In this document: positions 26,840 to 35,361 of the stretch, one piece after another | How positions within the stretch are numbered: position 1 is the stretch's first letter | Layout: every line of letters starts with the position of its first letter | Origin: Phycisphaeraceae bacterium | GTDB lineage: Bacteria > Planctomycetota > Phycisphaerae > Phycisphaerales > UBA1924 | Assembly: GCA_019454185.1 (NCBI GenBank) | Contig: CP075368.1 | Span: 496,001-560,000, forward strand | Direction of reading: 5' to 3' | DNA length: 64,000 bases | Translations under genes and position numbers: made by a program | Notes under the pieces: model-generated | What the model was told of the DNA's origin: nothing | The model's input: only the letters and a program-made list of their open reading frames with translations | Databases searched by the model: none

Positions 26840-28045
26840 GTGATCTACCTCGACAATAACGCGACCACCGCGCCGAGCCCTGCCGTCATCGAGGAGATGA
26901 GCCGCGCGCTCGGCGAACTCTGGCACAACCCATCGAGCATTCATCGCCCGGGCCAGGCCGCACGCCAAGCTGTTGATCTGGCCCGGAAGTCTGTTGCTGC
27001 GCTGATCGGGGCGAGGCCCCGAGAGATCACGTTCACCGGCAGCGGCACCGAGTCGATTGTTGCAGCCATCGTTGGTTCGCTGCGTCAGACAAGCCGCAGG
27101 GTTGTGGCGACAACGGCCGTTGAGCACAACGCGGTTCGCGAGCTGATGGACGACCTCGTTGAGCGGGATCGGGCCGAGCGAGTCCTGCTGCCCTTGGACT
27201 CGGACGGCAGGGTGGACCTTGATGCTGCCGCGTCGCTGCTCAACGACAGAACCGCGGTCGTGAGTGTGCAATGGTGCAACAACGAGACAGGCGTGATCCA
27301 GCCGGTAGAGGAGCTTTCCAGACTGGCCCGCTCTGTCGGAGCGGTGTTCCACTGTGATGCCACGCAATGGGTCGGCAAGATGCCAACCAACGTCGGCACT
27401 GCGCCGATGCAGCAGGGAGACGAGCGGCTGGCAACCGCTGCATGGACCGATGTCGATGTGCTGACCTTTTCGCCGCACAAGTTCCATGGGCCGAAAGGGA
27501 TCGGGGTGATCTGGACGCGCCCGGGCACAAGACTCCGGCCGATCATCTTCGGCTCGCAGGAGTTGGGGCGGCGAGGTGGAACCGAGAACGTGCCGGGGAT
27601 TCTCGGGGCGGGCGTCGCGGCGAAGGAAGCGGCGTCATTTCTCGCTGATCCATCCACCCGGGCCGCGCTGGCCTCTTTGCGTGACCGATTCGAGCGGATG
27701 GTGCTTGATAGAGTGCCTGATGCCGTGCTGAACAAGCCGCAGGAACCTTCTCACAGGATGTGGAACACTGCGTCGATCGGCTTCCCGGCTCTCGAAGCCG
27801 AAGCACTCCTCCTATTACTCTCAGAGCGCGGAGTTTGCGCCTCGGCCGGCTCGGCCTGTTCGTCCGGCTCACTCGAAGCGTCGCCGGTGCTCATTGCAAT
27901 GGGGGTGCCACCTCTGGTCGCGCATGGCACGGTGAGATTTTCTATCTGCCGCGAGACAACCGAGCGAGATTTGGCAGAAGCGGCATCCATCGTCGGGGAG
28001 TCCGTTGCGGTGCTGAAACGGTCGATGGCATCGGCCCGGGCCTGA
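26840..28045 (+). CDS. Cysteine desulfurase (NifS/IscS family)
   Basis: A PLP enzyme that converts cysteine to alanine and hands on persulfide sulfur for Fe-S clusters or tRNA thiolation. The 401-residue protein has the N-terminus IYLDNNATTAPS, PLP-binding lysine K214 in SPHKFHGPKG, the GSQELGRRGGTEN loop, and the catalytic cysteine C340 in SAGSACSSGSLEASPV, which marks a class I enzyme. The start is GTG at 26840. No iscU, iscR or sufE is adjacent, so whether it is the housekeeping IscS or a specialised NifS-type protein is open. Its place just after the feo genes suggests an iron-sulfur connection, which is an inference. Confidence 0.95.
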   Translation: MIYLDNNATTAPSPAVIEEMSRALGELWHNPSSIHRPGQAARQAVDLARKSVAALIGARPREITFTGSGTESIVAAIVGSLRQTSRRVVATTAVEHNAVRELMDDLVERDRAERVLLPLDSDGRVDLDAAASLLNDRTAVVSVQWCNNETGVIQPVEELSRLARSVGAVFHCDATQWVGKMPTNVGTAPMQQGDERLATAAWTDVDVLTFSPHKFHGPKGIGVIWTRPGTRLRPIIFGSQELGRRGGTENVPGILGAGVAAKEAASFLADPSTRAALASLRDRFERMVLDRVPDAVLNKPQEPSHRMWNTASIGFPALEAEALLLLLSERGVCASAGSACSSGSLEASPVLIAMGVPPLVAHGTVRFSICRETTERDLAEAASIVGESVAVLKRSMASARA

Positions 28046-28101
28046 TCCCCTATTTCGTGTTGAAACTCGCTTCCGTGCTCTCCGAGAGATAGTCTCTTGG
28101 C

Positions 28102-28914
28102 ATGAGCCAGAACCCTTTCTCGAACCCCTATGACCTTCCCGAAGCCGTGGTGCCCGAACGCACCAGTGTGCTGGCGGTCATGTCGCTCGTTTTCGGCATT
28201 GTGTGTGTGCCGTTCTTTGGCATCATCGCCGCGTTTCTCGGTGTGATGGCGCTGTTTGGGATCAAGGCGTCGAGGGGGCGGGTAAGCGGCACCGGGCTCG
28301 CCGTCACCGGAATCGTCCTCGGGGCTGTGTTTTCGCTCGTGTGGGGCGGCTGCGTCGGCACGCTTGGTTTCGCACTCCAGATTGTGACCAAGCAGGTCGC
28401 GCCGGATGTTGGAGCAGCGATCACCAGCGCGCAGCAGAGCGATGTTGAGGGCGTTCGGTCGAAGCTCGCGACTCCAGGTCAGCAGCGGCTGACCCAAGAG
28501 GCAGTTGACCAGTTCGGTGCTGCATTGACCTCGGAACTTGGAGAGTTTCGCGGCGTTCCCGGCACGATCGGTGGGCTGATGGGCGCGTACATGGACGTCT
28601 TCCAGGCGATCGGCCAAGGTGGGAACGTCAATCCTGCGGGTAACTACCAGAATGCTGTGCCGATCCCCGTTCAGTTCGAGAACGGATGGGCCATGGCGTT
28701 CATCGTTCAGAGCCCGCCCGGGCAGGGCTCCTCGACAAAGCCGATGCCGTTCGACAACATCATCATCCTGACACCCGGCGGGGCTGAGATTGTTCTGATC
28801 CCCTTCGGGACAACGCTCCCTGCTCCATCTCCGGCTCCCGCGTTGCCCGATCCGGCACCCGAGTCCGGCTCCGATACTGGGCAGGACAGCGATCCTGAAT
28901 CCGGAGACAACTGA
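28102..28914 (+). CDS. DUF4190-like membrane protein
   Basis: The 270-residue protein has two close membrane segments (about 22-50 and 62-90) with the DUF4190 pattern: AVMSLVFGIVCVPFFGIIAA followed by GRVSGTGLAVTGIVLGAVF. An extracytoplasmic domain follows, perhaps a DUF4878-like fold (DVEGVRSKLATPGQ; FENGWAMAFIVQ), and then a Pro/Asp/Ser-rich tail. Function unknown. It lies 33 bases before the Mla-type ATPase gene and could be part of that unit, but it has no permease features that would make it a stand-in for MlaE. Confidence 0.7.
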   Translation: MSQNPFSNPYDLPEAVVPERTSVLAVMSLVFGIVCVPFFGIIAAFLGVMALFGIKASRGRVSGTGLAVTGIVLGAVFSLVWGGCVGTLGFALQIVTKQVAPDVGAAITSAQQSDVEGVRSKLATPGQQRLTQEAVDQFGAALTSELGEFRGVPGTIGGLMGAYMDVFQAIGQGGNVNPAGNYQNAVPIPVQFENGWAMAFIVQSPPGQGSSTKPMPFDNIIILTPGGAEIVLIPFGTTLPAPSPAPALPDPAPESGSDTGQDSDPESGDN

Positions 28915-28947
28915 CGGCTATATCGCCGCGGTGGCCTGCGAACTCAG

Positions 28948-29838
28948 GTGGGAATCCGTATAGTCTCTCCCGTGCCAAGCTCGGAGCCCATCATCTCGTG
29001 CCGCAACGTGACCAAACGCTTCGGCGATCAGGTCGTGCTGCATAATTTCAACCTGGACATCTATCCGGGCGAGACGATGGTGATCATGGGCGGCTCCGGC
29101 TCGGGCAAGTCCACGACGCTCCGTCTGATGATCGGCTCGCTGGTGCCCGACGAGGGCGAGATATGGATGTTCGGACAGAACCTGTGTGAACTCGACGAAG
29201 TGGGAATGAACGAGGTACGCAAGAAATTCGGTATCCTCTTCCAGTCCGGCGCCCTCTTCAACTCGATGACCGTTGCCGAGAACGTCGCGCTGCCCTTGGA
29301 GGAACATACCGATCTCGATCCCGAGATCATCGACATTCAGGTGAAGATCAAGCTCGAGCTGGTCGGGCTTCGTGAGCATGCAGAGAAGCTGCCGGGGATG
29401 CTCTCCGGCGGGATGAAGAAACGAGCGGGGCTGGCCAGGGCCCTTGCGCTCGATCCGAGGATTCTTTTCTACGACGAACCCTCGGCAGGGCTCGACCCCG
29501 TGACCAGTGCCCAGATCGACCAATTGATCGCCTCGATGTCGAAGCATCTGGGTGTGACGTCGATCGTCGTCACCCACGAGATGGACTCGGCGTTTACGAT
29601 CGCGGATCGGATGGCGATGCTCGACAAAGGCAGGATCCTGAAAGTCGAGACACGCCGCTGGTATGAAGAGCTTCGTGATGCTCCTGCCGCGTCCGTCGAT
29701 ACCCTTCCTGTAGATGAGCGGCTGATCCGGCAGTTTCTTCGCGGCGAGGCCGAGGGGCCGTTCACGAATAGACAGTCCGGCCAGGGGCTCGCGACCGCGC
29801 TCTTTGGTTCAGATAGCGCGAAAATGCGTGTTCAATAA
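28948..29838 (+). CDS. MlaF-type ABC transporter ATPase
   Basis: This is the ATP-binding subunit of an Mla/Mce-type lipid transporter. The 296-residue protein has Walker A GGSGSGKST, the Q-loop ILFQSGALFNSMTV, signature LSGGMKKRAGLARAL and Walker B RILFYDEPSAGLDP, then the H-loop VVTHEMDSA. The sequence LFNSMTVAENVALPL is characteristic of MlaF/TGD3 ATPases. The C-terminal 50 residues extend past the usual end. The start is GTG at 28948; another GTG at 28972 is possible. It is followed by an MCE-domain protein after 33 bases, supporting the assignment. The MlaE-type permease that should complete the system is not in the window. Confidence 0.92.
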   Translation: MGIRIVSPVPSSEPIISCRNVTKRFGDQVVLHNFNLDIYPGETMVIMGGSGSGKSTTLRLMIGSLVPDEGEIWMFGQNLCELDEVGMNEVRKKFGILFQSGALFNSMTVAENVALPLEEHTDLDPEIIDIQVKIKLELVGLREHAEKLPGMLSGGMKKRAGLARALALDPRILFYDEPSAGLDPVTSAQIDQLIASMSKHLGVTSIVVTHEMDSAFTIADRMAMLDKGRILKVETRRWYEELRDAPAASVDTLPVDERLIRQFLRGEAEGPFTNRQSGQGLATALFGSDSAKMRVQ

Positions 29839-29871
29839 GTCCCGACACCGGCCCGTACCTTCGAGGCAAGC

Positions 29872-31176
29872 ATGGCGAGAAAGAAAACTATTAACAGCGT
29901 GCTGGCGGGCTCGTTTCTCGTGGGAGCGGTCGTCCTCGCGGTCTTCATCAGCTTCATGCTCTCCGACGCCGAGTTCACACGTACCTCCGAGTATGAGTTC
30001 AGATTCCCGCTCAAACAGGGAGCGCCCGGCATTGAGCCGGGCTCCTTCGTCATGGTCGGTGGTCAGAAAGTCGGCAGAGTGACGGATGTCGAGTTTCTCG
30101 AGGATCAGCCAGGATCAGGCGTGCCGACTGGAGTCAGGGTCTTCGCGCGGATCCGCGCCAGCATCGTGATCTACGAGAACGCGCTGGTCTATATCGAGCG
30201 TCCGATCCTTGGTGCACTCTCCAGCATCAATATCGCCAGCGTCGGCAGTCCCGATGTTGTGCCGATCCAAGGGGGTACGCCCAGATTGGAGCCCGGAGAG
30301 TGGATCACCGGCAAGACTGCCTCAGCGCTGATGGCCCAGGCAGGGCTTCCACCCGAGGGCTTCGCAGGCCTCTTCGCAAAGTTCGAGGAGTTGACCGACA
30401 AGACAACGGCGATCGTGGACGACATCCGCCCCAGCATCAAGCCCAATGTCGAGAAGCTCAACGAGACCATCGAGAACGTGCGTGAGATGACGGCGAGCAC
30501 GCGAGAGCGACTGCCGGTCTGGCGGGGGCAGATGGACACCATCTTTGCGAACAGCGAAGCCGCCAGCGAGAGGTTCCCCGAGCTCATGGACAAGGCGGAT
30601 CTCGTCATCGGAGATGTCCAGGCATCCGCGAAGACCGTCAATGACCTCATCGAAGCAAACGCACCGAAGATCAGCGGCATCATCGACGATGTCGCGGAGA
30701 CAACCAGGCACGTTCGAGAACAATCGCTGGCGGATCTTGATGCCACGTTCTCAAAGGCGAAGGCCTCCATCGATTCTTTCGGAGAGGCAGTGCGGCATCT
30801 CGACACGCTCGCACGCCAGGAGACGCCGAACATTCGTCGTATGTTCGCGAACGGTCGCCTCGCGTCGGATCAGCTCAAGCTCTTGACGACTGAGTTGCGT
30901 GCACAGCCCTGGCGCGCTCTCATTCGTCCCTCTACGAAGGAGCTTGAGCAGCAGCTGGTGTACGACGCCGCTCGGGCATATGCGGACGCAGTAAGCGATC
31001 TGCGTGCCGCGAGCGAGACGCTGGAGATCATGAGCGTGTCTCCCTCCGGGCAACCGCAGGATCCCGCCAGAAAGGAGCTGCTTGAGACTCTTCTCAGCGA
31101 GCTGAAATCGGCGTTCGAGGAATACAAGCGGGCAGAATCCCAATTGCTTGAGCAGATGATCACGAATCGTCCGTGA
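29872..31176 (+). CDS. MCE-domain (MlaD-like) lipid-binding protein
   Basis: This is the substrate-binding part of an Mla/Mce-type system that carries lipid across the periplasm. The 434-residue protein has one N-terminal membrane anchor (VLAGSFLVGAVVLAVFISFM, about 10-29) and then the MCE domain (about 40-125: GAPGIEPGSFVMVGGQKVGR; IERPILGALSSINI). A long alpha-helical region follows with repeated coiled-coil-like heptads (KLNETIENVREMTASTRERL; SIDSFGEAVRHLDTLARQE). The single MCE domain plus helical extension is the PqiB/Mce1-like or Tgd2-like plan rather than the short E. coli MlaD. It follows the ATPase gene by 33 bases and precedes a lipase-like gene by 37. Confidence 0.88.
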   Translation: MARKKTINSVLAGSFLVGAVVLAVFISFMLSDAEFTRTSEYEFRFPLKQGAPGIEPGSFVMVGGQKVGRVTDVEFLEDQPGSGVPTGVRVFARIRASIVIYENALVYIERPILGALSSINIASVGSPDVVPIQGGTPRLEPGEWITGKTASALMAQAGLPPEGFAGLFAKFEELTDKTTAIVDDIRPSIKPNVEKLNETIENVREMTASTRERLPVWRGQMDTIFANSEAASERFPELMDKADLVIGDVQASAKTVNDLIEANAPKISGIIDDVAETTRHVREQSLADLDATFSKAKASIDSFGEAVRHLDTLARQETPNIRRMFANGRLASDQLKLLTTELRAQPWRALIRPSTKELEQQLVYDAARAYADAVSDLRAASETLEIMSVSPSGQPQDPARKELLETLLSELKSAFEEYKRAESQLLEQMITNRP

Positions 31177-31213
31177 TCGCTGGGAGCATCATCTTTCCGC
31201 GAGATCTGTCGTG

Positions 31214-32389
31214 ATGCATTCTGCGTACAGCGTGGCTATCGGCACGGTCGTTTTATGTGCAGGAGCCGCATCCGCGCTGCAGAGGACCGATGGACCGGAT
31301 CCCGATACGTTCTCTGAGTGGAAGACCCGCTTGCTCAGGGCGGCAGAGGATGCGGAGCGGCGTGTTGCCGGCTTACTCGACAGAGTAATTGGTGAGGCCG
31401 ATGGCAAGCCCGCACGTCCGAATGGCTTGCATCTTGTGCCGCCTGGGGGCGCAGAGGTCTCGATCACTGGTGCACCTTCGCAATCTGGCTTGATCGTGTC
31501 CCGGCGCGCCGTGCTGCTTATCCACGGCCTCGATGAGCCCGGATCGATCTGGGATCAATTGATCCCGGAGCTGCATGCTGCTGGTCACACGGTGGTTCGA
31601 TTCGATTACCCGAACGACCAGGCAGCAGCCGATTCCGCATCACTTCTCGCCCGGGCGATGTCAGATCTCCGCGACGCGGGGTGCGATCGCGTAGACCTTG
31701 TCTGCCACTCCATGGGTGGGTTGCTTGCGTATGACCTCCTGACGCGAGACGAGTTCGAGCCGTCCCGGAAGACGTGGCCTCGTGTCGATCGTTTCATCGC
31801 GCTCGGCACACCGTTCGGGGGAAGCCCGTTTGCTCGTCTCCGCGCTATCGCAGAGGTGCGCGACAGGATCGAGAGGTGGCTGGATTCAGATAGAAAGGAC
31901 CGCAACGCGCTGCTCGACTGGAAGAGCGACGGGAATGGCGAGGCCGGCGCGGATCTCATGCCCGGCTCTGCGTATCTCAACGGCCTCGCCGAACGAGCCC
32001 CGCCGGATGACATTCAGACCACGGTGATCATCGCTCGTATCGCAGACGTTTCCCCGCCGGATCTCACGGGACTCACGGATTCCTGGCTCTTCAGGAGCTC
32101 TATCGGGGATGCAGAGATCGAGTCAATCACTCGCGCGATACGCGGCGTTGCCCTTGAGGTCGGGGACGGGGTGGTCTCTGAGTCCTCAGCGAGAGCCATC
32201 CCCTTCGAGGACACTGTGGTCGTTTCATCAAATCATCGCGAAATGCTCGCGACTGTCCGGTCCGCGGAGGCGGTCCGCAGGGCCGTGAAGTCTCCCGCCA
32301 TAGGGCGGACTCCGCCGGCGCTGCCTGTTGTGCTCGATCGTCTCTCGAAGCCGATCGACTCCGAATCACGACCCTCAGAAGGTCGCTAG
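31214..32389 (+). CDS. Exported alpha/beta hydrolase, lipase-like
   Basis: The 391-residue protein has a signal peptide (VAIGTVVLCAGAASA, cleavage near residue 22) and an alpha/beta-hydrolase core. The oxyanion region is LLIHGLDEPGSIWD, the nucleophile elbow is VCHSMGG (GxSxG with C-H-S-M-G), and FIALGTPFGGSPFAR follows, typical of PGAP1/LCAT-like lipases. A late histidine in SSNHREML may complete the triad. Lipid esters are the likely substrates. It is 37 bases downstream of the MCE gene on the same strand and therefore may act on lipids handled by that system. Either GTG 31211 or ATG 31214 can start it. Confidence 0.8.
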   Translation: MHSAYSVAIGTVVLCAGAASALQRTDGPDPDTFSEWKTRLLRAAEDAERRVAGLLDRVIGEADGKPARPNGLHLVPPGGAEVSITGAPSQSGLIVSRRAVLLIHGLDEPGSIWDQLIPELHAAGHTVVRFDYPNDQAAADSASLLARAMSDLRDAGCDRVDLVCHSMGGLLAYDLLTRDEFEPSRKTWPRVDRFIALGTPFGGSPFARLRAIAEVRDRIERWLDSDRKDRNALLDWKSDGNGEAGADLMPGSAYLNGLAERAPPDDIQTTVIIARIADVSPPDLTGLTDSWLFRSSIGDAEIESITRAIRGVALEVGDGVVSESSARAIPFEDTVVVSSNHREMLATVRSAEAVRRAVKSPAIGRTPPALPVVLDRLSKPIDSESRPSEGR

Positions 32390-32395
32390 CTCGAT

Positions 32396-33088
32396 TCATC
32401 TCGATCGTGTCGTCAGACGCAGTGTGAGCTCGACGAAGCGAGGTTCATGTCGCAGTGACGACAGGTCTGGATCCGCGCACAGCCAAGCGACATCATTCCA
32501 GCCGGAGACCACAGCCGACTCGAGGGAGGCCAAGCCGCGATCGGTCCTGCCGGCGAGCGTCTCATAGCACGCGATGTTGTACCACCTTACCGCTTCGGAC
32601 ATTCTCCTGGGCTTGCTCGCTCGAAGCAGTTCAGATGCGAACTCGAAGGAGTGCGTGGCCTCGTCTTGCAGCCCGAGAGCCCGCTCATACCAGCCGCGGT
32701 GGTACCACGCCTCGTGGTCAACCGGCTTCTTGATGGTGTCATTCACGACAAGTTCAAAGCGTCGGCTCGCGACTCTTTGGGCACGCTCATGGTCGCCGGC
32801 CGCGATCAAGAGGGCGATACACCAGTAGCCTGCCACCGGGTCGTCCTGCACGCCTCTCGCCCATTCGCGGGCGAGGCGCAGGGCCTCATCCCCTGAACCG
32901 GACGAGAGCAGCCCCCTGATCCGAACCTCCATGTTCTCAAAGCCGCCGACTCTCTCAGCGATAGCACGAGAGAGCTCTTGCTGCCCCTCTCTCTCCTTGC
33001 GGGCGTCGATCTCTGAAGCGGGCGGTCGGTAGGCGACAAGCGTCCAAATGGCGACAGACAACCCTGCCGTGATGGCGAGCATCAGCAT
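32396..33088 (-). CDS. Membrane-anchored TPR protein
   Basis: The 230-residue protein begins with a membrane segment (MLMLAITAGLSVAIWTLVAY) and has helical TPR-like repeats in the exported part (DEALRLAREWARGVQDDPVA; AVRWYNIACYETLAGRTDRG). The last repeat, ending in the basic LRLTTRSR, follows the YNIAC pattern common in planctomycete and bacterial TPR proteins. It is convergent with the lipase-like gene, only 6 bases away, and divergent from hisS. The role is unknown; TPR domains usually hold protein partners. Confidence 0.7.
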   Translation of the reverse strand: MLMLAITAGLSVAIWTLVAYRPPASEIDARKEREGQQELSRAIAERVGGFENMEVRIRGLLSSGSGDEALRLAREWARGVQDDPVAGYWCIALLIAAGDHERAQRVASRRFELVVNDTIKKPVDHEAWYHRGWYERALGLQDEATHSFEFASELLRASKPRRMSEAVRWYNIACYETLAGRTDRGLASLESAVVSGWNDVAWLCADPDLSSLRHEPRFVELTLRLTTRSR

Positions 33089-33258
33089 GCCATGTGTGCC
33101 TGGTCTTGTGGGTTCCAGAGCCGGTACTCCTGACGCGTATGCTGCTCGCGAGTGTCAGCGTATACGCAGAAATGTCGCCGGTGGACGCGATTCTCGCGTG
33201 AGAAGGCGTTTCGCACCAATGTACATGGCTCCGATCACCCCGGCATACGCTTGATCGC

Positions 33259-34656
33259 ATGTCCGGAAACCCCCAGAACGCACACTCAAAGACCTCTGCC
33301 TCGTTCGCGGCACCTAAAGGCACGCGCGATTTGTACCCGTTGGACGCCGCCAAACGGCGGTTCATCATGGAGGCGTGGCGGTCGGCCTCGATCCGATTCG
33401 GGTTCGATGAGATCGACGGCCCGACCTTTGAGCATCTCGATCTATACACAGTCAAATCGGGCGAGGGGATCGTTTCCGAGCTCTTCTCCTTCAGGAGAGC
33501 GGGTGGCGACGACGACTACGCGCTGCGGCCTGAGTTCACGCCGACGCTAGCAAGGATGTATGCAGCGCAAGCGCGTCAGCTCCCGCGCCCGACCAAGTGG
33601 TTTATGGCAGGGCCGTTTTTCCGAGCTGAACGCCCGCAGCGGGGGCGTCTCCGCGAGTTCCTCCAATGGAACGCGGATTACCTCGGGCTCGATGTTCCGG
33701 ATGATGCGACAGAGCAGGCCAAGGACGAAGCTCGGGCGCGGGCGGACGCCGAGGTCATCTCGTGCTGCGTCGGATTCCTGCGCGAGCTCGGCTTGGGGCC
33801 GTCACAGATACGGGTCAAAGTGAACCACAGGAGTGCGCTGTCGCAGTGGCTTGTCAGCCGCGACGTCGTCGAGTCGCGTCACGCCGAGCTGTTCGGCCTG
33901 CTCGACGCGAAGGGGAAGATGCGCCCCGAGGAGTTCGCCCAGAAGCTGGCGGCATTCGGGTTCTCCCCGCAGCAGTCGGAGGTCTTTCAGAAGGGGCTGA
34001 TCCGAGTCACGATCGATAATCGTGCCGCGACGGGAGAGGACGAGGTGCTCGATCTGACGTTTTTCTCCGAGGCGGTCGCGCCGCTCGTCAGAGCACTCAC
34101 CGCTGCGGGTGTGCTGGACTGGATCGATTTCGATCTTTCGATTGTCAGAGGACTTGCGTACTACACCGGCATGGTCTTCGAGGTCCACGAGGCCGGAGGC
34201 AAGGAGCGTGCGATCGCCGGCGGAGGGCGCTACGACGGCCTTGTCTCGCTCTTTGGAGGCCCGTCCACGCCTGCGGTGGGCTTTGGCATGGGTGACGTGG
34301 TCCTCTCGCTTGTCCTGGAAGATTGCGGGCTTATGCCAGCCGGCACCGCCCTCTTGCAGAGGTCGGGTCTCTGTCCGGATGCGTTCGTCATTTCGAACGG
34401 GGCCCCTGAGACTCTCGGTCTTGTGACGTCGGTTGTCGCTCGTCTCCGAGAGCAGGGGCTGCACGCGCGCCACTCCTATCGCTCAACCACCAACATCGGG
34501 AAACTCATGAAGGACGCGGTCGCATGCGGCAGCCGATTCGTTGTCATACTGGAGTCCGCGGCTGTCGCGACCGTCAAGAACCTCGCGGATGGAAGTCAGT
34601 TGCAAGACGTGCCAGTAGACACGCTTGCACACGTTCTTGATGATGCGAGCGCGTAA
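33259..34656 (+). CDS. hisS: Histidyl-tRNA synthetase
   Basis: A class II synthetase that charges tRNA-His. The 465-residue protein has the family start PKGTRDLYP, the motif 2 region FRAERPQRGRLREFLQWNAD, the histidine-A signature RGLAYYTGMVFE and the motif 3 region GGGRYDGLVSLFGG with GFGMGDVVL. A C-terminal anticodon-binding domain (ARHSYRSTTNIGKLMKDA) completes it. Length is within the family range (about 420-470). The first 16 residues are a polar extension. No clear ribosome site precedes the ATG at 33259. Confidence 0.97.
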   Translation: MSGNPQNAHSKTSASFAAPKGTRDLYPLDAAKRRFIMEAWRSASIRFGFDEIDGPTFEHLDLYTVKSGEGIVSELFSFRRAGGDDDYALRPEFTPTLARMYAAQARQLPRPTKWFMAGPFFRAERPQRGRLREFLQWNADYLGLDVPDDATEQAKDEARARADAEVISCCVGFLRELGLGPSQIRVKVNHRSALSQWLVSRDVVESRHAELFGLLDAKGKMRPEEFAQKLAAFGFSPQQSEVFQKGLIRVTIDNRAATGEDEVLDLTFFSEAVAPLVRALTAAGVLDWIDFDLSIVRGLAYYTGMVFEVHEAGGKERAIAGGGRYDGLVSLFGGPSTPAVGFGMGDVVLSLVLEDCGLMPAGTALLQRSGLCPDAFVISNGAPETLGLVTSVVARLREQGLHARHSYRSTTNIGKLMKDAVACGSRFVVILESAAVATVKNLADGSQLQDVPVDTLAHVLDDASA

Positions 34657-34659
34657 ATA

Positions 34660-34682
34660 TCTGTAAATAATGGTCTTACAGA
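34660..34682. repeat. AT-rich inverted repeat downstream of hisS
   Basis: tctgtaa and ttacaga form a perfect 7-base inverted repeat around a 9-base AT-rich centre, starting 4 bases after hisS ends. A short T run (34694-34698) lies 12 bases further on. It could be a weak terminator for hisS or an operator before ybeY; the sequence does not decide. Confidence 0.4.
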
Positions 34683-34833
34683 CTGGTGCTCAGTTTTTGC
34701 CTTGATGGCCAAACATGGCCACGCCTGACATTGTGTAGCGAAATCCATCGGCAGGCACTACACTGAGTGTGTCCCTCGGCGATCCTGTTAGTGTTTCGTC
34801 AGGAATGATCTGCGAAGAGGTGTGGGCCGTGAT

Positions 34834-35361
34834 ATGAGCGATGCAGACGACCGACCTCCAAGTGCCCGCGCGGGCTCGGTGAGCGTCGATCTCTTGGCAT
34901 CGGGTGCCGAGGATCTGCGGATCGCTGAGGATTTTCGTCCAGTTCTTGCGCGGGCCATTGAAGTCCTGAGCAGAGAGTATTTTGTGCGGGGCGAGATACG
35001 GATCCGGCTCGTACGCGATGAAGAGATGTCGATGCTGCACGAGCGGCACACAGGCATCGCCGGGACGACCGATGTCTTGACGTTCGACCTGCGAGACACC
35101 CCGCTTGACCAAACGTCTCCACTCGACGCGGACCTGGTTCTGTGCATCGATGAGGCGGCCAGACAGGCACAACTCCGATCGATCCATATCGTCCACGAAC
35201 TCGTGCTGTACGCGGTGCACGGGATTCTCCACATGCTTGGCCATGACGATCATGACAATGATGCGTACGTGGCGATGCACGAGGTTGAGGATCGCGTGCT
35301 TGCCGCCGCGGGCATCGGGCCGGTCTTCTCTGCTCCGCTGGCCAAGGAGCAGGAGCCATGA
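34834..35361 (+). CDS. ybeY: Endoribonuclease YbeY
   Basis: YbeY is a zinc-dependent endoribonuclease involved in 16S rRNA 3'-end maturation and ribosome quality control. The 175-residue protein has the metal site in VHGILHMLGHDDHD (the family pattern is H-G-x-L-H followed by a third ligand), preceded by VLTFDL and LVLCIDEAARQA. It has a polar N-terminal extension of about 15 residues. The ATG at 34834 is preferred; a GTG at 34822 sits too close to the gaagagg sequence. Its last four bases (ATGA) overlap the start of the CorC-like gene, so the two are translationally coupled, the ybeY-corC pairing seen in many bacteria. Confidence 0.93.
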   Translation: MSDADDRPPSARAGSVSVDLLASGAEDLRIAEDFRPVLARAIEVLSREYFVRGEIRIRLVRDEEMSMLHERHTGIAGTTDVLTFDLRDTPLDQTSPLDADLVLCIDEAARQAQLRSIHIVHELVLYAVHGILHMLGHDDHDNDAYVAMHEVEDRVLAAAGIGPVFSAPLAKEQEP

